A stretch of DNA of 64,000 bases from the NCBI GenBank assembly GCA_013397695.1, contig VYZI01000135.1:365397-429396 (forward strand), in the 5' to 3' direction. Shown piece by piece: positions 14,194-25,525 of this stretch (the first letter of the stretch is position 1; each line of letters starts with the position of its first letter). This DNA comes from Centropus unirufus (Eukaryota > Chordata > Aves > Cuculiformes > Centropidae). The notes beneath the pieces were generated by a model. That model did not search any database. It was not told the DNA's origin and saw only the letters and a program-made list of their open reading frames with translations. Both the position numbers and the translations under genes were made by a program.

Positions 14194-14270
14194 GTGTTTT
14201 ACTTCCCAAGGTTACTCAGGGTCTTAGTGATCCAGCTGGGGATGTAGTCAGATGTCTCGGTCCATATATT
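14194..14270 (+). repeat. MIR-like SINE fragment (possible)
   Basis: The segment reads ttttacttcccaaggttact, then a cagctggggatgtagtcaga block, then gatgtctcggtcc. This order follows the 3' half of the ancient MIR/core-SINE family (a cttgcccaaggtcac block, a cagagctggga block, then a gtctcctgact block). It is short and strongly diverged, so the assignment rests on three collinear motif blocks only. Confidence 0.35.
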
Positions 14271-14866
14271 AGGTACAAAGAAAATCTCCACTCCCTTCTG
14301 AGGAGTCAAGTCTGCATATCTCCTAAGGTGTCCTCTGGAATATAATCATACACGAAATTGTATGTTTTTAATTTTCCTTTTCCTCAAAAGGTTTTATGTA
14401 GAAAATTATTTCCCTTATTTCTCTTTCCATGATGAAATGAAATCAAATAAATCATGATTAGAGCAATGAATGTATTGGAGTAGTGTTTTTATTTATTTGT
14501 AAAATTTATTTGTTTGGGGATTGGCAAGCGTTCCTGACTAGTATTTAAACGTTCTTGAAATAGCAATCTAAGATGATAAAAAAAAATCTTTATTTTTCCA
14601 TATTCCGCTGGCTGGCATCACACAAAACCTGGAGGGACTGGATATAAAATAATGCTATTTGTATGGTCATATGTGCAATATGAGCACAAAACTGTACATG
14701 GCTAGAGCCAACTTTGCTTTTTATATCCCAGCAGTAGTGTTATTGAGTTCCACAAAACACTTTAGGTGCACACACATAAAGCTCCATTTTATACTGGTGC
14801 AGAGTGGCTCTTGTAGGACCTAAAGAAAGAAAGAGGCACCTTCTGCCCATTGATTGGGGATGCTTG

Positions 14867-14898
14867 GCCCTGTGCCCTCTGGCATGTGGGCACAGGGC
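14867..14898. other. perfect 11-bp GC-rich inverted repeat (hairpin)
   Basis: The arm gccctgtgccc is followed by a 10-base spacer and its exact reverse complement gggcacagggc. The arms are GC-rich in an otherwise AT-rich neighbourhood. The stem is too short for a typical pre-microRNA hairpin. No T tract follows to suggest an RNA polymerase III terminator. Function is unknown and chance is possible. Confidence 0.6.
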
Positions 14899-15508
14899 AG
14901 ATGTTTCCAGTGTATTTAATAAATCTGCCCCAGGTCTTGCTAAGCAGTGTGGGTTCTGCTGGGCTTTTAAGGGATGTGGTAGGTCAGTAAGGTTTTATGT
15001 TACTTGGACATTGCTTGCAAATTCAGTATATTTCCCTGAACATTCAAACTTTTTCCTACTTTGGAAAATGAAGTAAATCATGCCCAGTGGGTTTCCTAAA
15101 GCAAAATGCAGGCTGCTGTTATGGCAATGTAACAGAAGAGTAAAAATAAAGATAGAGGACTAAGTTTAAAGTGGTTTCTGTAATTGTAGATTTCAAATGC
15201 AGAAGCCCCTTAGGCAAGTGTCAGGAGAAGCTGGTAGGAGGGAAACCAAAAATAGTCTGTAGAAATAACTTCAAATGCCACAGAAAAATAGAAGAAATAA
15301 ATCAATTATATGGAGCTCTTTAAGCCATCCATTAGAGAAAAATAATTCCCTGCTTAATGCCATAGGATGAGGCAAAAGATCTGCAGAACAATTTTATTCC
15401 TACTAAACCCCATCTCATCTTCTGTAAAGAGAGTTGTGTTATCTGTTGGCCTGTGTGAATTCTTCAAGATGTATTTATGAACAGTTATTCAGCTGAAATA
15501 ATTCAAAT

Positions 15509-15554
15509 CTCTTGATGGTTTTCTAGGTAAGCTCTTGATAGTTTTCTAGGTAAG
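15509..15554 (+). repeat. 23-bp tandem duplication, two copies
   Basis: Two adjacent 23-base units (15509-15531 and 15532-15554) differ at one base. Each unit contains ctaggtaagc, which matches the consensus 5' splice donor AG|GTAAG. The high identity suggests a fairly recent slippage or duplication event. No exon was recognised immediately upstream, so the donor-like motif is probably incidental. Confidence 0.85.
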
Positions 15555-18500
15555 CTCACAGCAGTGATTTTTTCAGCTTTTTTTTTTTGTTTTCAGTGTG
15601 GCAGATCCAGATACACCGATCATCCTGGTTGTTAGTGTGAAGGCTCATGCTGGGCATACCCTTGTGGCCACCTCAGCATCACTTAGGTTTCAATTTGTAA
15701 AGGCTTGTCGGACATCTGGAAATGATAGCTTGTGATCTGACATAAGCAATCATCCACCGCACCTATCAGCAAGCAGCCAGACAGCCAAAGGGAATAGCTC
15801 AGAGGCTGAACTCTCTGCGCAAAGTATGCTTAGCTTGACGGACATCTTTGAATAATAATCCTGAGAATTTCAAGCCTGTCCTGGAATTTTCTGAACAGAA
15901 CACAGATGTTGGAGAAGTTATTTGAAGTCCATCTTTCTAAGTTTTCATTAAAAAAAAAAAAAAAGTCATGGCTGAATATGTCCAATATGTTGGGAAAACA
16001 GAAAAAACTGCCTGTTAATAAATTGTGTGTTGAGTAAATCTTGGGTGCTGGAACTGGCAGTCATCATGTACCACCCTTGTCTCCTATGTATAACTCTTAA
16101 TTCCAGAGAAGAGTCAGGAACGCTATTATTCGGAATCTGGGGACATAAAATAGCACTAGCTACATACGTCAGGACTTTCAAAGGCATTTTGAATGTGCCA
16201 GATTTGAAATATTTCATGTTTTATTCACCGTAAAAGCTGCTTATTCTCCTGAAGTGCACAGAACATGAGCTGACCACCCACTCCCTTTCCCCAGAAAACG
16301 TCACACCATGGAATCATTGCTCCTTTTCTGTGATTCAAATCCTTGAGAGCAAGCACTCACATAAAAGCCACAAGGAAGTACACTGCAAAACCAAAAGTCA
16401 GAGCAAAGTTTCCTTTGAGAGATCTTCAAGTAGACCAACAGAGCTGCTGTCACTTGAGATCCCTGCTGGGCTGATGGTTATGGTGACTCTCCTAATGCTT
16501 TTTCTTTGTGAATTTTTAAAATTACTTTGCTTTTTGGAGTTTTCATAGCACAGTTTCAGATGACAAAGAACCACCTCATTTGCTTAAGCATTCGTATTAC
16601 ATTAGTTGAAAAATAGAAGGAAATAAGATTCTTAATTCACCCACAGTTCTTTAATCTCTCTTAAAAGTTGATTTCCTTGTATTTTCTTTTTACTAAATCA
16701 TATAAAATTACATATGCTTAGCTGCAATAATTACTTTGATTTAGTAAAGGAAACCAGATAATACCTGAATATCTAAAGTAAAAAGAGCTGCAAAAGTGTG
16801 CTTTACAACTTCTTTTTTGAAATGTTATTGTTGTATTATTTAACCTGAGAAATTTCTGTCCTAGTTTTTTTAATGACACCCTGTTAAATTTTTGAGTGAA
16901 ACAGAGTATTATTTTACAAAATGTATTAATGTTTCTTTTTCTGTATGGTAAATAGCCTCAATTTTTTCCCCAAATATCCTAGATATTTGTTAATTCATTT
17001 GTATGATCAGAATTACTTCCTATGACTGATTTAATTTGTATTACAGAACATACTGTGTGAAAGCAGTATCCATTTTTCCTGTTTTTCAGACTGAAATGGC
17101 TATTGGATTAAGATGGTGGTAGCTTGGGCTGCTGTTTTGGGGGATTATTATGGTGTTTCTGCCAATTAAAGGAGAAACTTAGATATTGAACATTGTGAGA
17201 AAATAATTCTCTTTGACCAGCTTGGCCACTGAAAGGAAACTGCTGCTAATGTTATTTCTCTGAGAGGAGTGTAACCTGTGTATGCATATGTATTTGTTTT
17301 CAGCTACGTCTGCCAGGAAAGCTGGAGAAAGATGTTACTCATTACCTAGTTGGAAACATCTGTCCATTTTCAGAGCGTAGCTTTTACAAGGCATGATATT
17401 AAACATTACATTTACACATCCTGAAAAGATTTACAAGGGGAACAAAACTGTTACAAACAGTGAAGGGAATGTGGTTAAGCTTAGCAGACAGAAATGAATG
17501 AACGTGTGTTCATAGAGGAACACAAAGCTGCTGCTGGAGGGTGGGGGCTCCCTGCCTCGCTTGGGGACAACCCCGTCTGGAGTCCCCTGTCTGTCTCCCT
17601 GATGCCCTTCTCCTCTTTCTTCCAAGCAGACCAAGTACTGCCTCCATGGCATGGTTGTCCTGGCTGGAAAAAATGCAAAATAAGCCCAAGATCACTGCTG
17701 TGTGCACACAAACGTACCTACCTCTGCCTCAATAGTGTGCTTAGAACCCAATGGGCTTCCTTTTGCAGCACTGGGTGCTAGGCTGGTCGCTGGAAACGTC
17801 AAAAAGACGGTTATGATAAACCTGAAGATCAACTACCAAATTTATCTATTATTCTCAACTGTTATTTTCTTCCTTTAATATTTAAGCGCCCTTTTATTTT
17901 CTGCTCTTCTAGCCATGAAAATTGGAATAAAATACTGACTCAATGTCCATTTTACAAGCCAGCGTCAGGAGGCACTGAGGAGTAAGAAGCCTTACTATTG
18001 AGTGAAAAACAGATGGCATAATATCGTAATATACTTTTGTGCAGAGAGGTGAGCCAGTTCAACGCGCCTCTCCCTTGCCTCACATCCCCTGCACAGACAT
18101 ATAGAGCAGGGACACAGATGACTTCTCTGGGCTTAATGGTGCTTCTTCGACTTTTATTTCTCAGTTGGGGGTTGACTGCTTACATTTTTATAGTTACTTA
18201 TCCTTTTCAGCTCATAGAAGCCTTTCTTTTTCTTCTTTCTTTTTTTTAAATTTTTTTTTAAGTCTAGCTGTCTTTCTCTAGAAAGCTTTCTTCTTTCACA
18301 AAATTTTTAACAGGGTTGCAGGCATTGTCTCTCTGTTGATAATGCTGCTTTCGGTGTTACACAACTGTGTTTGTCTAAAGGAGGTTTTTATTAAATGCAG
18401 ATACACATTACTCAAGTATAAATTTCATGCTATAATTTTGACCATAGCATCCTGCAATCCACTAGGGCGTGATTTGGTAGAAAAATTATGATGGCTTTAT

Positions 18501-20006
18501 GAACTCTGGAAGTCCACATATGTTACTCAATGCATAGCTCCATTCTCCAGAGAATCCCCAAAGGTTTAAACAATGCCAGAATCAGATGTCTTTTTTTAGA
18601 TCTAAATTAGACTTTACAACAGTGAAATCCTTTAGAATTATCTGCACTACAAATATTTGTAAGTCTACAAGTCTTTATCTTAGCAACTTTTAGAACAGTA
18701 AGTTCAAGAAACCCTGTCTAGGGTTTTAATATTTGTTTAATGCATCCAAACATTATGTGGAAGCATGAAATAAAAGGCAATAATGTTTATAATTTGTACA
18801 TTAACAGTATTTTTATTAGTGTAATAATATTCTAGTGTGCTTATTTGATTAATAATGCATTAATTCTTAAAATCAGTATGATAAAAATTTTAAGCGGAAT
18901 GAGTCTTAAATCTCTAATATGTTATGGCAAAATGTAAGTCTTTAATTTAGCTGAAATTACAAATTAACAAAATTATGCAAAGTAGTAAACCCTTCGGAAT
19001 GTTTGATTTTACCTTAAATATAAATATTTAGATTTTTATTCAGAAAAACGTTTATTTTGTGAGTAGAAAATTAAAATGGTTGCATGCTTTTAGAAATAAC
19101 TTGTGCATGAGAAGATGGATACCTGTGTGCTCCTATCAGAGTGATGGGAAAAAAAGTCCTAATTGACCTTACAGTTTATGGATCACTCAGTCTGCAGAGT
19201 ATGGTATAGGTCTTTGTTGAATCTAATCAAACCATTTATCAATTTTTGGCTCTTCTAACACCAATCACGATAGTAAGCAAATACCTATTACCACACAGCT
19301 CCACAGGGCCGGAAATAAACTCGAGCTTTGTTTGAGCATGTAAATTCAATCAAGACCCTCACCTAAGTAATAAAATAACTCAATATGCTGAAATCTGTAC
19401 TGGGCCCCAAAAATATCAACATTTCCATCTGTGCTTACACACTCGTTCTTGGGTGTGTAGTTTTTTAAGACAAATCATGTGCTCAGGATATCAGCTCATG
19501 CAGGTCAGAGACAAGCTGCCCAGTAGTTCCTCATCTGTCTGTGGAGTCTATCGGCAGCTGCAGATTTTGGATATGCATCTTATTTCTAAGTTTGGCATTT
19601 GTCTGGGAGGATCCATATTTTGCCACTTAAAGACTGTGCCCTTCTCCAGACCTTTAGTGAGGATGTATTAGATGCTTTTTTACTTATGTTTTTTCCCCTT
19701 TTAGATGGATTCCAGTATGTGATAACATTCCAGATGACTAGATTGCATCTTTTTCTAGTTTCCATGTTGGCTTTCTGTCCGTTGTGCTATCTGGCAATTA
19801 TTTCGTTACTGAAATTTGTTATGAGGCCAAAAGCAGAGCAGGCAGCCTAGTTCCTATCTCATTCCCTGGTCAACAAGCAGAATCCACACATTTAGAAATG
19901 TACAATTTGGAAAGTCATAGTTAAGAGAGCTCCCTCTGCAGCCCAAAGCTGGATAGATATGGACTTTGTGAGGTCTCAGCAGAAACATGTTCAAAGGATA
20001 AGGCTG

Positions 20007-20075
20007 ATATATATATATATATGTATATNTATATATATGTGTATATATATATATATCACCTCATATATATATATG
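20007..20075. repeat. TA dinucleotide microsatellite with interruptions
   Basis: An alternating TA/TG tract runs to about 20056. A short spacer (cacctc) follows, then another TA block. Position 20029 is an unresolved base (N) inside the tract, as expected where repeat length or sequence was ambiguous in the assembly. Confidence 0.95.
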
Positions 20076-22353
20076 ACCTCCCTGATTTCATATACCGTGA
20101 ACTAATGTCTGTGAGTCAGCAACAGAAACATCTCAGCATATGCCAGATGCCTAACAGACACAAAGAAACCCCTGGGTGTTATATTATGTGATCTAGAAAT
20201 ATCTAAGCTGGACAGATGAAGTGAAAGTGGGTGAGATAAAGTAGTTTCTAAAACGCTTACTCATGTGGTGTTTAGTAATAGTATCTGAAGGGATTTTCAC
20301 CCCAAAGGATCTGAGGATGCCTTACAGATGACATACTGTCTTGAAAATCCATGCTTCCTCTTTCTGGAATACATTGTCTCTGGGATGAGGCTTGGGAGCT
20401 GTTTTCTTCCTCACACTGCATTTGCACTGACATTTTTTAATAGTACAGAGATTGTGCTTTTGGGCTTGTCTGATCTCCAAAAGCCTTTGAGACACACGTA
20501 ACCACTGATGGCCCCTTTTATACAGAACTTGATCTTTCCTGAACAGCACCCTTGAGAAATTTGATGGACTGTGGACTTCTGAATCCTGTTACTGAGGAAT
20601 TTCAGCCACTGACCACAGTGAATTATACTACATCTTATAACAGAGACGTTATGAACCTAGAGATTTTCTTTGCGACGTGTAGAATTGACCATTCACACCA
20701 AGCTTAAGACATTCTGAAAAGCTGCTTTCCTGTTAAGGCAAACAGGAGTTTCACACTGCAGATCAGTCCTCAACTTTGCCAATCAATCATTTGTGTGTCT
20801 GCTGAGAAATTCTCCTCTTATAAGTTATAATAAAAAGAAGATATGCATTTTTGCTGTACATGCACTGGTCCTGTCCTGTGGAGTTACATTGGTCCTATGA
20901 TTTCATTCCACTGAACTAATAAAATAATTTTGCTCTGACAAGGTGCTGTGTGAACTGAAGTTGTGAAATGGAAATGACCATGCTTATTTTGTCTTTGAAG
21001 AAAATACAAAGGAAAAAATCAATAGTTGCCAAAGAGAAAAGAATAAAATGGACAGGGTGAAAAATAATGTTTTGCAGAAACTGTAACAGAGCATGGCAAA
21101 AAATGTATAGGAAAAAGTCCCCAAAGCAGGTAAGGCAGCACAGAAAAACACATACAAGATATTTGTTTCTCCTCTGAAACAGAGGGATATTTTAAAATTT
21201 GTAGTTGCTTTTCCTTTTTTCCTAATTTAACACAATCATGATTGAAAAGGTATTCTTGCATAAATTAACAGTGTGGTAATAAACGCACCTTGTTCCTCAT
21301 GGTGGGAGTTACACTCTTGGTTTTTTTTCACTGCATCATAATACAGGTAATGTTTGAGCACCCCATCTGGGTAATGACTTGATAAATTACTTGACTCAAT
21401 GATTGCTGACCTCGAGTTTATGAAGTGGCTTCAGAAAAACCTGTTTAAAAAACTAATGGAGACAGACATGGGGCTTTTCTAAATATAGCAGCAACACAGA
21501 GAACAGTAGAAAACTGCAGGTGCGAGTTTCTCATCGACTCTAAGATGCCTGGATGTGACAATATTCTGCTGCTGTCACTGATGACTCTTTTAGTGTGCTG
21601 GAGCATTTTAAAATACTGGCCCATGAAGGTACACGGATAGCAACTGGTGTACCAACATGGGCCATAAAATAGAATATCTATCTTATACTTAAGGTATCTC
21701 ATATTAAATGGTTTAATAAAGCTGTGACCCCTTGTTTATGAACCAGTAGGTAGTACACATCAGTGGTGTCACTCCTTGGTTTCAAACACTCATAGTTAGT
21801 TTATTTCTGAAGCCAAATAAATATATGTAAAGTTTAAAATCCTTTATTTTAAAGGATTTCAAAATGTTCATATTGCATGTTGTGGAAGAATCATGCGATT
21901 AATATATTCTGCCAAAAATGAGATAAATTTCTTGTAAGAAAGGGCACAAGTCTTCAATGACTCCACAAGACTCCAGAAATGTGAAATCCTGACCCCAAAC
22001 CTGCCAGATTTAAACCCCCCTAAATTATAATAATTCCTAAATGTCTCTCCTTGTCTTTTATGGCCTATTGTCTCTCAGCTAATCCAGTAACAATTAGGCA
22101 CCTACATCACTAAATCAGGCAAAATGTTGACATATTCATGGATGTGGAATCTTGAAACTTGGAAAAAATCTAAACTGCATCTCTGCTGCCGTAACACTGT
22201 GCCATCTCCTGCTGGAGGCAGATCAGCTGCTGAACTCCACTAACAACCACCAATCCCTGAAAAAATTGGAAAAGACCGCAAGGAATTTGGGAATTTGAAG
22301 AAGTTTAATTTGTAGAACTGAAAGTCCGGTCTTGCACCGGCTTGTGGCTGATA
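20076..22353. other. non-coding DNA, nothing recognised
   Basis: Unique AT-rich sequence. A short perfect inverted repeat (aaatccttta, 3-base loop, taaaggattt) lies at 21837-21859. No exon or family repeat was recognised. Confidence 0.55.
21837..21859. other. 10-bp perfect inverted repeat with 3-base loop
   Basis: The arms aaatccttta and taaaggattt are exact reverse complements separated by ttt. It is AT-rich and short, so chance is likely in this composition. It is recorded because the pairing is perfect. Confidence 0.5.
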
Positions 22354-22425
22354 GCATAGAATCATAGAAAGGTTTGGGTTGTGAGGGACTTTAAAGATTA
22401 CCTAGTTCCAACCCCTGGTTGTACA
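22354..22425 (-). mobile_element. CR1 LINE 3' end fragment
   Basis: On the + strand the segment reads gcatagaatcatagaaagg, then tttgggttgtgagggacttt, then cctagttccaacccctggtt. This is the reverse complement of a CR1 3' terminus, including the ATTCTATG-type tail. Only about 70 bp remain, so the copy is severely 5'-truncated. Confidence 0.9.
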
Positions 22426-22939
22426 GAATGTATGTGTAAATACATTAAATCAGAATATATGTTAATACAGATAATAGAAGTTTATCTTCATAGAGCATCT
22501 ATACCAATATTCTCAGAGGTAACAACAATAGTAGTTGCATTTTTATTTGTTTCTCTGGTAAATCAGTTAGCAATCATTAAATATCCCCAGAAATTTCTTA
22601 GATAGTTAAAACTATCTTGTCTAACACTGAAAGTGTATTTTAATTGATTTGTGTTTATTCTTATTTCTGATGGACATTGGAATGAGGTTTTTACATGGCA
22701 GGTGTTCACAGCCTTTGCACACAAGACCTGCTCAGATGAATTTTTAATACTGAGAGAAATTATTATTCTTACCATTGTCAAACCTGCTGGCTAACAAACG
22801 TTTAATTTGAGATATGATTTATATAAATATAACAACTTTTGTAATACTCCAATGCCCAAACTCAATAACCCTTGGTACTTCTCTCCAAGAGCTCAGAGTT
22901 CATTATTGAAAGTAATTAATTATAGCTCTCAGCACTATT
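22426..22939. other. non-coding DNA, nothing recognised
   Basis: AT-rich sequence between a CR1 end and a MIR-like scrap. No exon, repeat or RNA gene was recognised. Confidence 0.5.
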
Positions 22940-23062
22940 ATGGGATATATTATTCATCTTATCTTACACCTGAGGAAATAGGTGTGGAGAAAATATGAGA
23001 TAGATCTGTAGAAGAACCATGGCTTAGTCTAGATCTCCTGGCTTTTAGCATTGTCATTTGAG
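22940..23062 (+). repeat. MIR-like SINE fragment (possible)
   Basis: The order of blocks fits the MIR/core-SINE 3' half: attcatcttatcttacacct, gaggaaataggtgtggagaa, and then gtctagatctcctggctttt. The last block resembles the 'gatctcctgactcttag' region of MIR. Divergence is high, as expected for a repeat older than the amniote radiation. The call is tentative. Confidence 0.4.
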
Positions 23063-23212
23063 TCTCAAAGATATTTTTAGATACTTCCACCCACTAAAGG
23101 AAGTACAGAAAGAATGTTTACTTGGTTAGCACTTCCTACCACATCAGAATGAAGCAAAGGGACCAGCCACCTTGCAGCACAAATTGATCAACACCCAACT
23201 TTTTCTTTGCAG

Positions 23213-23830
23213 TGGTGCTCTCCATCAGTGAAACATGGACTGAGTTGGTGCTGTCTGTGCTGTCAGCTCCTGTAAAACTCTGCAGGCTTGCAAGTGCAAC
23301 TCTGCTAAATATGACTAAATCTAACACATTTGATTCTTTGTGGAGGGACCTGGGCAGCAATGCAAGACAAGCATTTTCTAATGGTGTGGCTCCTCAGCAG
23401 AGTAACCAGTGCATCATCAAACCAGAGCATGTTCAGGGGCCCCCATTTACTTTGACATTTCCCTCAGCCAAGCTTCAAGTTCAAGATAAAAGCAGTATCT
23501 GCATCACTTTTGGAAACTCTTTAGAGGACTTTAAACTCAACTGGATCTTGCCTGATTGCAGTCACCTCTCTGCAGTTCCTCAATCATTCACAAAACCAAT
23601 TAGTTGTGTCCTTCAGTCCTTCTTCCCGGCTGTGGGCCAAGGGAGGGAGCTGCATTTTGAGCTGTGAGATGCCACCTGAGTCCTGCAGCCAGCTTACAGA
23701 CATGCTCCAAGGGCAAACATGCCACAATGCCCTTCCATTCACTTCACAGTTCCTTTTTTCCTCGAAAACAACTGATCTGTGGGCAGGAAAACCATTTACT
23801 CAAAAATAAAGAGTAAAATGTTTTTCCTCT
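23213..23830 (+). other. candidate 3'-terminal exon, identity unknown
   Basis: A strong acceptor-like sequence (ctttttctttgcag, ending at 23212) is followed at once by an open frame of about 150 codons ending in TGA at 23665-23667. A canonical AATAAA lies at 23805-23810, followed by a T-rich stretch. This is the order expected for a 3'-terminal exon. The predicted peptide is serine- and leucine-rich with no domain I recognise and no transmembrane or zinc-finger pattern. The TGA also overlaps a weak donor (gtgaga at about 23664), so an internal exon is possible. No upstream exon was identified. It could be a lncRNA or lineage-specific exon, or a coincidence of common signals. Confidence 0.25.
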
Positions 23831-25525
23831 TCGATAATGTTCCCTGTTCTTCCAGTAGGTATTATGCTCTGTAATGTGCTGTGTGTGCACCCATTTTGTC
23901 ATCGCTTTGGGTCATCCTTGCTCACAATTGGTTATTTACTCAGGGGCTTTTGAAATTATTGAGTTGACACATCTGTCAGACGGCAAAAGCAGAAATGCTA
24001 AAAGGTCACTTGGAGAGAAACCAGCTGCTTCAGACAAACCTTTCTGTCTTCAAATAGCACAATCATTATAGTCTAACAGATGGAACCTCTGCTTTCATTT
24101 CTGTTTTTCTCCTTCACTTCAGGTATTTAGATACACTACCTCATTGCCAGGTCAACACAGGCCTTCTTGTAATTACCTACACAATAGGCAGCATGCTGCT
24201 TAAGAAAAAACAGCTCCATTTTCTATAAATGGGGAACCTGTTTCCTCACAGATATGAGTTACAGAATGCTTGCCACAAACTTTCCTATTAACAGATTAAT
24301 TTTGACAGCGGTAAGTATGTTTTTATTACTCCTGCTCCAGTCATTACACTATGAAGCATGCATTGAGTACTGATCTAACACTTTGGAGAGCCTGAGGGGT
24401 TTTGGCAAAGATGGGGATAAGGAGAATTGAGTGAAAATTCTTAACAAATAATTTATTCAACAAATTAGAACTCCCTCCCTGTTTGGTGAGCATTAATCAA
24501 GTGATTGTGATACTCTTTGATTTATTCAATATTCATATTTTGGGAAAATTGTCCATGCAGATGATTTATATTGCAACTGGTGAGTAATTTCAATTCTGAA
24601 TTGAGGTGTTGAGCTGCTGTGAGTCATAAATCACCTGATATTGGTTCTGTGCTGTGATTGGGCAAAGAGAGATTGCTTCTGACATAATTGCTCTCCTGTT
24701 TTAAAGTTCTCTTTTGGGGGAAAAAAACTGTCAAAAACTGGATTGCTCATCTGTATGTGGAAAAAGAGAAATGAAAGGCTGCAGAACTGTTCACACAAAT
24801 GGAAAAGAAAGGCATTCACCACTTTCTTTTGCTAAATATCTCCTTTTCAGAAACGCCATGTTCATCTACACAAATTCTTGGAAAGACTCTCATTTCAACA
24901 GGAAAAAAAACCATAATCGAAAGTGTTAAAATTACAGCCAATGTTTCAAATAATCCAATTTAATTGCAAATAAAATCAATATCCAAGATGAATGGACATT
25001 TTTACAGAAAGTGCATATTTGAACTGTGTGAAAATCCTTTATTTTCAACAGAGACAGTGGAACATTTTGTTTAATGAAACTCTTCCATTGTGGACAACAA
25101 CGAAAAAAATGAAAAATTGTACTTCAGGTAGATCATTGCTCTATAAATTAAACAGATGTGGAAGTGACACTTTCAAAGGGAAAGTACATTACACGTGCCA
25201 TCTCAGAGAGTTTTTAATACTAAGTGGCACCATGACATGGAAATTTGTAAATAAACTGAAACCCTTGTGAAACTGATTCTTTGGAAACATGGAAAGAAGT
25301 GGAGGAAGATTTTTACTCTGTAGGTAAAAATATGATCAGCTGGTATAACAAAAGAAAGAATAATTTAGAAGGTACCTTTTGATTTTGGTGGTGGTTGGTT
25401 TCAGTGCTCGGTCTCAGTTCCGTTATTTTCAGGCAACTCTGGTAGGATAGACTAGTGCTAAAGCTATGGTTAATAAATTTTAGGACTTATGGAAACTTTG
25501 TGAATTTCAGGAAGGAAGTGTTTTA
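23831..25525. other. non-coding DNA upstream of gypsy fossil
   Basis: AT-rich sequence with no recognised gene. If the gypsy element that follows was once complete, its gag and N-terminal reverse transcriptase would have lain here, but I could not read convincing reverse-transcriptase landmarks before about 25530. An open frame at 24992-25270 (92 codons) shows no clear homology. Confidence 0.45.

Larger units (their letters stand above)
14271..20006. other. non-coding DNA, mostly unique
   Basis: AT-rich sequence without recognised genes. It holds a GC-rich hairpin (14867-14898), a 23-bp tandem duplication (15509-15554), a run of 15 A (15950-15964) and a T-rich patch at about 18222-18260. A locally GC-richer patch at 17520-17720 is open in several frames on both strands but has no recognisable protein, and this is explained by low stop-codon density. 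Confidence 0.55.

Noticed and set aside
20250..20340. Segment with accccaaaggatctgaggatg as an ancient SINE
   Set aside because: Only one block resembles a known old repeat; not enough collinear signal.
24992..25270. 92-codon frame just upstream of gypsy fossil A as a reverse-transcriptase piece
   Set aside because: No reverse-transcriptase motif could be read in it; position alone is not evidence.
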